Shown here in pieces: positions 1-6,579 of a DNA stretch of 6,748 nt; within the stretch, counting starts at the first letter, position 1; each line of letters opens with the position of its first letter. The translations under genes were made by a program, and so were the position numbers. Under the pieces are notes generated by a model. The model saw only the letters and a program-made list of their open reading frames with translations, had not been told where the DNA came from and searched no databases. The DNA is from an uncultured Roseateles sp. (GTDB taxonomy: Bacteria > Pseudomonadota > Gammaproteobacteria > Burkholderiales > Burkholderiaceae), in contig CAMLKW010000231.1 in NCBI GenBank assembly GCA_946480605.1, forward strand, positions 1 through 6,748, in the 5' to 3' direction.

Positions 1-1245
1 CCGCTGCTGGTGTGGCTGCTGGGCGCGGGGCTGCCGGACCAGGCCTTTGATGCGTCGGTGGCGATGACGCGCTTCATGTTCCCCTACATCACCTGCATGT
101 CACTGGTAGCGCTGGCGGCCGGCATCCTGAACACCTGGAAGCGCTTCGTCGTGCCGGCGGCGACGCCCGTGCTGCTGAACCTCAGCGTCATCGTGGTGGG
201 CTGGTCGCTGGTGGGGCCGCTGGAGCGCGCGGGCTATCCGGGCATCTACGCGATGGCTTTCGGCGTCATGCTGGGCGGCGTGCTGCAACTGCTGGTGCAA
301 TGGCCGGCGCTGCGCGCCGTGGGCGCGATGCCGCGCATGCGGCTGAGCTGGGGCGGCTTCAAAGCATCGCACGAGCACCCGGGCGTGGGGCGTGTGCTCG
401 TGCAGATGGGGCCGGCCTTGCTGGGCGTGGGCGTGGCCCAGTTGTCGCTGATGATCAACACGCAGATCTCCAGCCACATCGCCGAGGGCGCCACCTCCTG
501 GCTGAACTACGCCGACCGGCTCATGGAGTTCCCCATCGGGCTGCTGGGCGTGGCGCTGGCCGCGGTGTTGACGCCGCAGTTGGCGGCGGCGCAGGCATCG
601 GGGCAGGGCGAGCGCTACAGCCGCCTGCTGGACTGGGGCCTGCGCATGGTGCTGCTGCTGGCGCTGCCCTGTGCCGTCGCGCTGCTGGTGTTCGCCGAGC
701 CGCTGACGGCCGTGCTGTACCACCGCGGCAAGTTCCTCGCGTCAGACGTGGCCAACACGGCCCAATCCGTCATGGGCTGGGGTGTCGGCCTGCTGGGGCT
801 GATCGCGGTCAAGGTGCTGGCGCCGGGCTTCTATGCCCGGCAGGACACGGGCACGCCGGCCAAGATCGCCATCGCCGTGCTGGTGCTGACCCAGCTGTTC
901 AACGTCGCCTTCGTCCCGTGGATCGGCGTGGCGGGCCTGGCGCTGTCCATCGGTCTGGGCGCGCTGGTGAATGCCGGCTGGCTGCTGTGGGGCTTGAAGA
1001 GGCTGGGCAGCTACCGCCCCGAGCCAGGCTGGTGGGGCTTCGGCCTGCGCGTGGGCCTGGGCTGCCTCGCCATGGGCTTGCTGCAATGGCAGCTGGCGAC
1101 GCGGCTGGACTGGATAGACCTTGGCGCCCACGAACTGCAGCGGGCCCTGGTGATGGCCGCCAGCCTGGGCGGCAGCGCGGTGGTCTATTTCGGTGTGCTG
1201 CTGCTGGCCGGCCTGAGGCCGCGGGCGCTGGGCCGCCCGCTCTGA
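1..1245 (+). CDS. murJ: Lipid II flippase MurJ (MviN), 5'-truncated by the window edge
   Basis: This is the C-terminal 414 residues of an inner-membrane MOP-superfamily protein that moves lipid II, the peptidoglycan precursor, across the cytoplasmic membrane. The frame is open from base 1, so the true start lies upstream; by recalled alignment to the roughly 511-residue E. coli protein about 105 residues are missing, including the N-terminal arginines needed for function in E. coli. Recognisable family blocks, numbered from the window edge, are ILNTWKRF (42-49), a MGPALLGV..SLMINT block (136-154), NYADRLMEFPIGLLGVAL (169-186) and LAPGFYARQDT (273-283). Many hydrophobic segments fit the later helices of a 14-helix transporter. 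The protein ends at a natural TGA with a short basic tail, so the 3' end is intact. The next gene starts 8 bases later, which suggests co-transcription. The family assignment is secure. Confidence 0.96.
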   Translation, partial: PLLVWLLGAGLPDQAFDASVAMTRFMFPYITCMSLVALAAGILNTWKRFVVPAATPVLLNLSVIVVGWSLVGPLERAGYPGIYAMAFGVMLGGVLQLLVQWPALRAVGAMPRMRLSWGGFKASHEHPGVGRVLVQMGPALLGVGVAQLSLMINTQISSHIAEGATSWLNYADRLMEFPIGLLGVALAAVLTPQLAAAQASGQGERYSRLLDWGLRMVLLLALPCAVALLVFAEPLTAVLYHRGKFLASDVANTAQSVMGWGVGLLGLIAVKVLAPGFYARQDTGTPAKIAIAVLVLTQLFNVAFVPWIGVAGLALSIGLGALVNAGWLLWGLKRLGSYRPEPGWWGFGLRVGLGCLAMGLLQWQLATRLDWIDLGAHELQRALVMAASLGGSAVVYFGVLLLAGLRPRALGRPL

Positions 1246-1247
1246 GG
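1244..1247 (+). promoter_or_regulatory. Ribosome binding site for the SirB1-family gene
   Basis: GAGG lies 6 bases before the ATG at 1254 and overlaps the murJ stop codon (TGA at 1243-1245). The placement supports ATG 1254 as the start and suggests that ribosomes finishing murJ can reinitiate here. It is only four bases in a G-rich background, so the support is moderate. Confidence 0.5.
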
Positions 1248-1253
1248 CCTGCG

Positions 1254-2108
1254 ATGCGTTACGCGCCGCTGACCCCCCTGGATTACTTCGCCAGCCTGGT
1301 GGCTGAGGACCGGAGTCTGAACCTGCTGGAGGCGGCCGTCAGCCTGGCCCAGGACGAGTACCCGACTCTGGACGTGCAGGCCGTGCTGGCCGACGTGGAC
1401 GCCCTGGCGCGGCGGCTGCGCGGGCGCATCTCCCTGCAGATGGGGCCCGCCGAGCGCCTGCAGTTGCTGACCCGCTTCTTTCATGGCGAGCTGGGCTTTG
1501 CCGGCAACCTGAACAACTACTACGCGGCGGACAACAGCTACGTCCACCGCGTGCTGGAGCTGCGGCGCGGGATCCCCATCACGCTGGCCGTGCTGCTGCT
1601 GGAGCTGGGTGAACAAGCCGGGTTGCGCATGGCGGGCGTCGCCTTTCCGGGCCACTTCCTGGTCAAGTGCCGCGCGGGACTGAGCGACGTCATCCTGGAC
1701 CCCTTCACCGGCGAGGCCTTGTCGCCCAGCCGGCTGGAGGAGCGGCTGGCCGTCTACCGCCAGGGCAGCGAGCTGCCGCGCGACCTGGAACTGCCGCTGG
1801 ACTTCTTCCTGCAGGCCGCGACGCCGCGCCAGATCCTGGCCCGCATGCTGCGCAACCTGAGGGAGGTGCATCGTTCGGCGGCCGACGCGCGCCGGCTGCT
1901 GGCCGTGCAGCACCGGCTGGTGGTGCTGCTGCCCGGCGACGCCATCGAGCGCCGCGACCGCGGCCTGATGCTGGACGCTCTGGGCGACCCGGCGGCCGCC
2001 GAAGACCTGGCTTTCTACCTCGCAGAGCGCGGCAGCGCGCCCGATGCGCCGGAACTGCGCCGCCGCCTGGCCCACCTGCTCGAAGGCCGCTCGCGGCCGC
2101 TTCAGTGA
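1254..2108 (+). CDS. SirB1-family protein (transglutaminase-like fold plus helical/TPR-like C-terminus)
   Basis: This 284-residue soluble protein has no signal peptide. It belongs to the SirB1/YchA group (Transglut_core2-type domain), whose biochemical role is poorly defined. Visible family blocks are NYYAADNSYVHRVLELRRGIPITL (88-111, given as the region's key residues), GVAFPGHFLVK (128-138), ILDPF (147-151) and TPRQILARMLRNL (190-202). The remaining C-terminal part is helical and resembles the tetratricopeptide-like tail of the family. H134 and D149 match the His and Asp of a transglutaminase triad, but the position expected for the catalytic Cys appears to be P108, and the only cysteine, C139, is elsewhere. 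This suggests a non-enzymatic role, although the GIP pattern is also what I recall for other family members. The frame is open far upstream as a shadow of murJ; ATG 1254 is preferred because it follows a GAGG and begins family-like sequence. In enterobacteria the relative sits beside prfA/prmC, whereas here it follows murJ. Confidence 0.88.
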   Translation: MRYAPLTPLDYFASLVAEDRSLNLLEAAVSLAQDEYPTLDVQAVLADVDALARRLRGRISLQMGPAERLQLLTRFFHGELGFAGNLNNYYAADNSYVHRVLELRRGIPITLAVLLLELGEQAGLRMAGVAFPGHFLVKCRAGLSDVILDPFTGEALSPSRLEERLAVYRQGSELPRDLELPLDFFLQAATPRQILARMLRNLREVHRSAADARRLLAVQHRLVVLLPGDAIERRDRGLMLDALGDPAAAEDLAFYLAERGSAPDAPELRRRLAHLLEGRSRPLQ

Positions 2109-2135
2109 CAATCCGCGCCCTCGCGCCCACCCAAG

Positions 2136-3197
2136 ATGATGAAGCTCAACAAGCCTCAACGCACCGCCCTGGCCTGGGGCGGCGTCGCGCTCGCCGGCAT
2201 CCTGATGCTGTGGCTGCTGTCGCCTGTGCTCGCCCCCTTCATCGCCGCGCTTGTGTTGGCCTATGCGCTGTCGCCGGTCGTGCAGGCGCTGGTGAACCGA
2301 CGCCTGCCGCGCGCGCTGGCGGTGCTGTTGGTGGAGCTGGTCTTCGTGCTGGCGCTGCTGGCCTTGCTGCTGCTGGTGCTGCCCATCCTCAGCAAGGAGC
2401 TGCCGGCGCTGCGCGAGCAGATTCCCGCGCTGGCGACGCTGGCCAATGACAAGCTGTCGCCCTGGTTGGCACAGCACGGCGTGCACCTGCAGCTGGATCC
2501 GACCAGCATCAAGGCCTTCGTGCTGAAGTATCTGGATGCCAACCTCGAAGAATGGCTGGCCACCGTGCTCAGCTCGGCGCGCATCGGTGGCAGCTTCCTG
2601 CTGGCCGTTGTGGGCAACGCGGTGCTGCTGCCGGTGGTGCTGTTCTACCTGCTGGACGACTGGCCTCACCTCGTGCAGCGCGTGCGCGGCCTGGTGCCGC
2701 CGTCGGCGCGCGAGTCGGTGGGCGGCTTCCTGGACGAATGCGATGCGACGTTGGGCCAGTACCTGCGCGGCCAGCTGCTGGTCATGGGCGCGCTGGCCAT
2801 CTTCTACAGCGCCGGCCTGGCCATCGCCGGCTTCGAGCTGGCGCTGCCCATCGGCGTGTTCACCGGCCTCGCGGTCTTCATTCCTTACCTTGGCTTTGGT
2901 CTGGGCCTGGTGCTGGCGCTGCTGGCCGGACTGCTGCAGTTCGCGAGCTTCTATGGCCTGGCCGCGGTGGCCGTGGTGTTCGGCATCGGCCAGTTGCTGG
3001 AGAGCTTCGTGCTGACGCCGCGCTTCGTCGGCGAACGCATAGGCATGAGCCCGCTGATGGTCATCTTCGCGCTGCTGGCCTTCGGCCACCTGCTGGGCTT
3101 CGTGGGCGTGCTGATCGCGCTGCCGCTTTCGGCGGTGGCCGTCGTGGCGGTGCGCCGGGTGCACGAAGCCTATCTGGCGAGCTCCCTTTTTCGTTGA
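2136..3197 (+). CDS. AI-2E family transporter / PerM-like permease
   Basis: This is a 353-residue polytopic inner-membrane protein. Hydrophobic segments run at about 11-50 (two helices), 60-84, 150-173, 212-232, 236-283 (a long stretch of two helices) and 304-340, which suits the roughly eight-helix topology of the family. A more polar stretch (about 85-145) lies between the N-terminal helices and the core, as is usual. Family motifs include LFYLLDDW (169-176), YLRGQLL (209-215), the AVFIPYLGF block (246-254), GQLLESFVLTPRFVGERIG (285-303) and a GHLLGFVGVLIALPLSAV block (317-334). Members export small molecules (AI-2 in the E. coli TqsA case) or act as Na+/H+ antiporters; the substrate here cannot be inferred. 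Two in-frame ATGs (2136 and 2139) are both possible starts and no Shine-Dalgarno site is obvious. Its stop codon overlaps the hda start by one base (TGATG), so hda translation is probably coupled to it. Confidence 0.93.
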   Translation: MMKLNKPQRTALAWGGVALAGILMLWLLSPVLAPFIAALVLAYALSPVVQALVNRRLPRALAVLLVELVFVLALLALLLLVLPILSKELPALREQIPALATLANDKLSPWLAQHGVHLQLDPTSIKAFVLKYLDANLEEWLATVLSSARIGGSFLLAVVGNAVLLPVVLFYLLDDWPHLVQRVRGLVPPSARESVGGFLDECDATLGQYLRGQLLVMGALAIFYSAGLAIAGFELALPIGVFTGLAVFIPYLGFGLGLVLALLAGLLQFASFYGLAAVAVVFGIGQLLESFVLTPRFVGERIGMSPLMVIFALLAFGHLLGFVGVLIALPLSAVAVVAVRRVHEAYLASSLFR

Positions 3198-3862
3198 TGC
3201 GGCAAATTCCCCTCTCGCTGCTGGCGCCACCGACGCACAGCTTCGACAACTTCCTGCCCGGCGCCAATGCCGAGGCGCTGGCCTATCTGCTGGGGCTGAT
3301 GCCGGCCGACCCGCCCGTGCTGCTGTGGGGGCCGACCGGCTCCGGCAAGACCCATCTGTTGCAGGCGCTGGCCGAGCGCTGGCAGGAGGCCGGCCAGCGG
3401 GTCGCCTGGTACGACGCCGACACGCCGCTGCCCTGGGAGCTGCCCGCTCACGAGAGCCTGCTGCTGCTGGACGACTGTCAGCGCTTCGACGCCGGCCAGC
3501 AGCATGCCGCCTTCGCGCTGTTCGTCGCGTCTGCGGGGCAGGGCTACACCGTCGTCGCTACGGCCGACGCGCCCGCGGTGGACCTTCCCGTGCGCGAAGA
3601 CCTGCGCACCCGCCTGGGCTGGGGCCCCAGCTTCCAGCTGACCCCGCTGCGGGAAGCCGAGATGCGCGCCGTGCTGCGCCGCGAGGCCGACCGTCGCGGC
3701 CTGCTGCTGGGTGACGAGGTGCTGGACTACCTGCTGACCCGCTTCGAGCGCAATCTCAAGGGCCTGATGGACCTGCTGGAGCGGCTGGACGAATTCGCCA
3801 TGTCCACCAAGCGCGCACTGACGCTGCCGCTGTTGAAGACCATGCTGGCCGACGAAAAATAG
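3197..3862 (+). CDS. hda: DnaA regulatory inactivator Hda
   Basis: This 221-residue AAA+ protein is homologous to the ATPase domain of DnaA and lacks the DnaA DNA-binding domain. With the DNA-loaded beta clamp it stimulates hydrolysis of DnaA-bound ATP (RIDA) and so prevents over-initiation of replication. An N-terminal clamp-binding motif is visible: QIPLSL at residues 3-8, comparable to QLSLPL in E. coli Hda. Other motifs are Walker A GPTGSGKT (45-52), Walker B LLLLDD (88-93) and a Box VII segment TRLGWG, with R139 as the likely arginine finger. A sensor-II-like helix lies around 184-199, where my alignment puts a lysine (K188) in place of the arginine. The ATG at 3197 overlaps the TGA of the permease gene; it is the best start because the clamp motif begins at residue 3. 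The same frame runs open upstream only as a shadow of the permease gene. No strong Shine-Dalgarno site is seen, which fits coupling. Confidence 0.95.
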   Translation: MRQIPLSLLAPPTHSFDNFLPGANAEALAYLLGLMPADPPVLLWGPTGSGKTHLLQALAERWQEAGQRVAWYDADTPLPWELPAHESLLLLDDCQRFDAGQQHAAFALFVASAGQGYTVVATADAPAVDLPVREDLRTRLGWGPSFQLTPLREAEMRAVLRREADRRGLLLGDEVLDYLLTRFERNLKGLMDLLERLDEFAMSTKRALTLPLLKTMLADEK

Positions 3863-3878
3863 ACTCTGACCCCATTTT
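3855..3878. repeat. Possible dispersed repeat element between hda and the HAD gene
   Basis: The hda stop region and the 16-base spacer form an AT-rich patch in otherwise GC-rich DNA. AAAAT (3856-3860) and ATTTT (3874-3878) are exact inverted arms around AGACTCTGACCCC (3861-3873). The core (reverse complement GGGGTCAGAGTC) looks like a short motif that I recall recurring in many proteobacterial genomes, sometimes near REP-associated tyrosine transposases. Only one copy is present in this window, so its repetitive nature cannot be shown here. The left arm overlaps the last codons and the TAG of hda, and the right arm abuts the ATG of the next gene. Confidence 0.4.
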
Positions 3879-4547
3879 ATGAATTTGACGCTGTTTGACC
3901 TCGATGGGACGCTGATCCCGGTGGATTCCGACCACTCCTTTGGCGCCTTCATGGTGGAGGTCGGTTGGGCCGACGGTGCCGCCTGGGGCGCGCGCAACGA
4001 CGAGTTCTTCGCGCAGTACAACGCCGGAACGCTGGACCTGCCGGCCTATGTCGAGTTCGCCACCTCGGCCTGGCGCAGCCGACCGCTGGACGAGGCACTG
4101 GCGATGCGCGAGCGCTTCATGGCCCAGATCGGCAAGCCGGCGCTGAGGCCGCAGGCCCTGGCGCTTGTGGAGAAGCATCGTGCGGCCGGCGACCTGATCG
4201 CACTGGTCACGGCCACCAACGAGTTCGTCACCGCGCCGTTTGCCGAGGCCTTCGGCATAGCGCACCTGATCGCCGTGCAGCTGGAGCGCGACGCGCAGGG
4301 GGGCTACACCGGCGCCATCCGCGGCGTGCCCAGCTTCCGCGAAGGCAAGATCGCTCGCGTTGACGACTGGCTGCGAGGGCTGGGGGCACAATCGCGTGAT
4401 TTCGAGCGCGTGACCTTCTACAGCGACTCGACCAACGACCTTCCCCTGCTCGAACGCGTCAGCCACCCGGTGGCGACCAATCCGAGTGCCTCGCTCGCCC
4501 AGATTGCTGCCGAGCGCGGCTGGCCCCAGCTCCAACTCTTCGCATGA
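3879..4547 (+). CDS. HAD-IB family phosphatase (SerB-like)
   Basis: This 222-residue cytosolic haloacid-dehalogenase-superfamily hydrolase belongs to subfamily IB, related to phosphoserine phosphatase. The four HAD motifs are visible. Motif I is FDLDGT, with nucleophile D7 and acid/base D9. Motif II is LVTATN around 109-114, with T111 or T113. Motif III is K157 in REGKIARV. Motif IV is YSDSTNDLPLL, with metal-binding D183 and D187. A helical cap lies between motifs I and II (about 15-90). A phosphomonoester substrate is expected from the family, but its identity cannot be read from the sequence; a position next to hda and pcnB is common in Burkholderiales and does not settle it. Motif I begins six residues after ATG 3879, so a start further downstream would destroy the enzyme. 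No Shine-Dalgarno site precedes this ATG; the upstream bases are the AT-rich repeat-like spacer. Its TGA overlaps the pcnB ATG (ATGA). Confidence 0.92.
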   Translation: MNLTLFDLDGTLIPVDSDHSFGAFMVEVGWADGAAWGARNDEFFAQYNAGTLDLPAYVEFATSAWRSRPLDEALAMRERFMAQIGKPALRPQALALVEKHRAAGDLIALVTATNEFVTAPFAEAFGIAHLIAVQLERDAQGGYTGAIRGVPSFREGKIARVDDWLRGLGAQSRDFERVTFYSDSTNDLPLLERVSHPVATNPSASLAQIAAERGWPQLQLFA

Positions 4548-6094
4548 TCAAGAAGTTCATCGACAAGCTGTTCAGCAAGTCCGGCACCGCGGCTCCCAAG
4601 ACCACGCCGCTGGGCAAGCGCGTCGAGGTCCCGGCCGACGTGCACGGCATCAACCCTGATTTGCTGGACGACCGCGCGGTCAAGGTCGTCAAGACGCTGA
4701 CCGACGCCGGCTTCGAGGCCTACATCGTTGGCGGCGCCGTGCGCGACCTGCTGCTGGGCATGCGCCCCAAGGACTTCGACGTCGCCACCAACGCGACGCC
4801 CGAACAGGTCAAGGGCCTGTTCCGCCGCGCCTTCATCATCGGCCGGCGCTTCCGCATCGTCCACGTCGTCTACGGTCGAGGCCGTGAGCACGAGGTCATC
4901 GAGGTCTCGACCTTCCGCGCGCTGCCGACCGAGTCGGAGGCCGTGGCGGGCAACGAGAAGACGTCCAAGAGCGAACTGGAAGGCAAGCACCACGCCGTGG
5001 ATGCCAGTGGTCGGGTGCTGCGCGACAACGTCTGGGGCCCGCAGATCGAGGATGCCGCGCGTCGCGACTTCACGGTCAACGCGATGTATTACGACCCGCA
5101 GCGCCGCCTGGTTGTGGACTATCACGGTGGCCTTGCCGACGCCAAGGCCAAGCTGCTGCGCATGATCGGCGACCCCGACACGCGCTACCGCGAAGACCCG
5201 GTTCGCATCGTCCGCGCCGTGCGCTTCGCGGCCAAGCTGGGCTTCGAGCTGGAGAAGAAGACGCTGGCGCCGGTCGCGGCCTGCATCCCGCTGCTGGCCA
5301 ACGTGCCCGCCTCGCGCTTGTTCGACGAGATGATCAAGCTGCTGCAGACCGGCCACTCGCTGGCCAGCCTGGTGCAGTTGAAGAAGCTGGGCCTGGTGGG
5401 GCAGGGCGGCAAGGTGTTCGCTGTGCTGGACGCCATGCTGACCGACGCCGGTGACCTGCCTGATGGCGTGCGCGGCAAGTTCGTGCGCCAGGCTTTCGAG
5501 GACACCGACCGCCGCGTCAACGAAGGCCGCGGTGTCAGCCCCAGCTTCATGCTGGCCTGCATGCTGTGGCACGAAGTGCTGGACCGCTGGACCAAGATCC
5601 GCAATGGCGGCGAAGCCCCCGTGCCGGCGCTGGCCCAGGCCATCGACGCGGTGTTCGATGCCCGCATCGGCGACATCTCCGGCCGCGGCAAGCTGGCGGG
5701 CGACATGCGCGAGATCTGGATGATGCAGACCCGCTTCGAGCGCCGCAGCGGCTCGGGCGTGTTCAGCCTCGTCGAGCAGCCGCGTTACCGCGCCGGCTTC
5801 GACTTCCTTCGCTTGCGCGCCGACGCCGGCGAGATCGACCCCGCGTTGGCCGACTGGTGGGAAGACTTTGCGCTGGGTAGCGACGATGACCGCCAGGCCC
5901 TGCTGGCCGATGTGCGGGCCAGCCAGCAAAAGACGCCGCGCGTCGTCCGCGCACCGCGCCCCGTGACACCGGCACCATCCACCGACGAAGCCGAGGCCGA
6001 CGTCGAATCCGCGCCCGCCAAGAAGCGCCGTCGCCGTCGTCGCAAGCCCTCTGGCGGCGGCGAGTCCGTAGCGCCAGCGCCCGCCGCCGAGTGA
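4544..6094 (+). CDS. pcnB: Poly(A) polymerase I PcnB
   Basis: This 516-residue class II nucleotidyltransferase adds poly(A) tails to RNA 3' ends, which promotes RNA decay; in E. coli it controls ColE1-type plasmid copy number through the antisense RNA. The catalytic head carries GGAVRD (63-68), the metal-binding DFD (D77, D79) and a third carboxylate, E120 in [16 protein letters not shown] (173-181) and [21 protein letters not shown] (214-234) follow, with family body and neck sequence to about 455. The basic N-terminus, the blocks recalled from E. coli PcnB (for example [15 protein letters not shown]) and the long C-terminal extension favour PcnB over a CCA-adding enzyme. The tail (about 460-516) is low complexity: Pro/Ala, then acidic, then lysine-arginine rich (493-501, including six consecutive Arg), then Gly/Pro/Ala, and probably contacts RNA. 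The start overlaps the HAD stop and the stop overlaps the folK GTG, so translation is probably coupled on both sides. Confidence 0.95.
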   Translation: MIKKFIDKLFSKSGTAAPKTTPLGKRVEVPADVHGINPDLLDDRAVKVVKTLTDAGFEAYIVGGAVRDLLLGMRPKDFDVATNATPEQVKGLFRRAFIIGRRFRIVHVVYGRGREHEVIEVSTFRALPTESEAVAGNEKTSKSELEGKHHAVDASGRVLRDNVWGPQIEDAARRDFTVNAMYYDPQRRLVVDYHGGLADAKAKLLRMIGDPDTRYREDPVRIVRAVRFAAKLGFELEKKTLAPVAACIPLLANVPASRLFDEMIKLLQTGHSLASLVQLKKLGLVGQGGKVFAVLDAMLTDAGDLPDGVRGKFVRQAFEDTDRRVNEGRGVSPSFMLACMLWHEVLDRWTKIRNGGEAPVPALAQAIDAVFDARIGDISGRGKLAGDMREIWMMQTRFERRSGSGVFSLVEQPRYRAGFDFLRLRADAGEIDPALADWWEDFALGSDDDRQALLADVRASQQKTPRVVRAPRPVTPAPSTDEAEADVESAPAKKRRRRRRKPSGGGESVAPAPAAE

Positions 6095-6567
6095 GCGAGC
6101 GCGCCTACGTCGGCCTGGGTGCCAATCTGGGCGCCGATCTGCTCGCCACGCTGGGCCGTGCCGCCGCCGCTTTGGCCGCGCTGCCCCGCACGCGGGTCGC
6201 AGCGCTGTCCAGCGCCTGGCGCAGCGCTCCCGTCGATGCCGGCGGTCCGGACTTCCTGAATGCCGTCGTGGCGCTGGACACGGAGCTGGCGCCGCTGGCG
6301 TTGCTGGACGCCCTGCAGGCCGTCGAAACAGCGCACGGCCGCGAGCGTTCCTACCGCAACGCACCGCGCACGCTGGACCTGGACCTGCTGATGCATGGCG
6401 ACGCGCGGCTGGACACGCCGCGCCTGGTGCTGCCGCACCCCCGCCTTCACGAGCGCGCTTTCGTGCTGAGGCCGCTGCTGGAGATCGCACCCGAGCTGCT
6501 CCACCTGGCCACGCCTGGCGACTGGCAGTCACAGCGCATCGAGCGCCAGGGCCCCATTCCCTTCTGA
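6091..6567 (+). CDS. folK: 2-amino-4-hydroxy-6-hydroxymethyldihydropteridine pyrophosphokinase (HPPK)
   Basis: This 158-residue cytosolic enzyme transfers pyrophosphate from ATP to 6-hydroxymethyl-7,8-dihydropterin, the step before dihydropteroate synthase in folate synthesis. The length matches stand-alone HPPK (about 160). Visible motifs are YVGLGANLG near the N-terminus (6-14), SSAWRSAPV (40-48), PDFLNAVV (53-60) and the signature region [12 protein letters not shown] (89-100), with D96 and D98 as the magnesium-binding aspartates. [19 protein letters not shown] (114-132) completes the domain. The start is a GTG at 6091 that overlaps the pcnB TGA (GTGA). It is favoured because the YVGLGANLG strand begins only five residues later and no in-frame ATG exists nearby. 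No strong Shine-Dalgarno site is seen, consistent with coupling to pcnB. There is no fused FolB or FolP domain. Confidence 0.96.
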   Translation: MSERAYVGLGANLGADLLATLGRAAAALAALPRTRVAALSSAWRSAPVDAGGPDFLNAVVALDTELAPLALLDALQAVETAHGRERSYRNAPRTLDLDLLMHGDARLDTPRLVLPHPRLHERAFVLRPLLEIAPELLHLATPGDWQSQRIERQGPIPF

Positions 6568-6570
6568 ACC

Positions 6571-6574
6571 GGAG
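6571..6574 (+). promoter_or_regulatory. Ribosome binding site for the DUF486 gene
   Basis: GGAG in the 12-base gap after folK lies 5 bases before ATG 6580 and 8 bases before the second in-frame ATG at 6583. The spacing suits the second ATG slightly better, so the mature start may be 6583, which would change the protein by a single methionine. Confidence 0.6.
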
Positions 6575-6579
6575 CTTCG

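Noticed and set aside
300..1253. Long N-terminal extension of the SirB1 frame inside murJ
   Set aside because: The upstream part is Ala/Gly/Arg-rich shadow sequence overlapping murJ in another frame. Family-like sequence starts at the ATG at 1254, behind a GAGG.
2085..2098. Small perfect hairpin GGCCG-CTCG-CGGCC near the end of the SirB1-family gene, considered as a terminator
   Set aside because: The stem is only 5 bp, there is no T-tract after it, and it is in coding sequence where such GC palindromes arise by chance.
2106..2114. TGACAAT as a possible -10 box before the permease gene
   Set aside because: It resembles -10 elements seen in this kind of genome, but no -35 element is found about 17 bases upstream. 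A single hexamer match is too weak to annotate.
3187..3191. T5 run just before hda, considered as a terminator tail
   Set aside because: No GC-rich stem precedes it, and it lies in the last codons of the permease gene, whose stop overlaps the hda start.
2552..3196. Extension of the hda frame upstream through the permease gene
   Set aside because: Shadow sequence with no domain. The clamp-binding motif and normal Hda length place the start at 3197.
1185..3230. 681-codon open frame on the minus strand across the SirB1-family and permease genes
   Set aside because: Its translation is dominated by Gln, His, Arg and Ala with no recognisable domain. Long antisense frames are expected in GC-rich genes with G/C-biased third positions, and the plus strand holds well-supported families.
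4385..4394. CACAATCGCG inside the HAD gene as an internal promoter for pcnB
   Set aside because: Only a partial -10-like match inside coding sequence with no convincing -35 partner.
4418..6532. 704-codon open frame on the minus strand opposite pcnB and folK
   Set aside because: Low-complexity composition, no motif, and no start signal. It mirrors the codon bias of pcnB and folK, which are clearly real.
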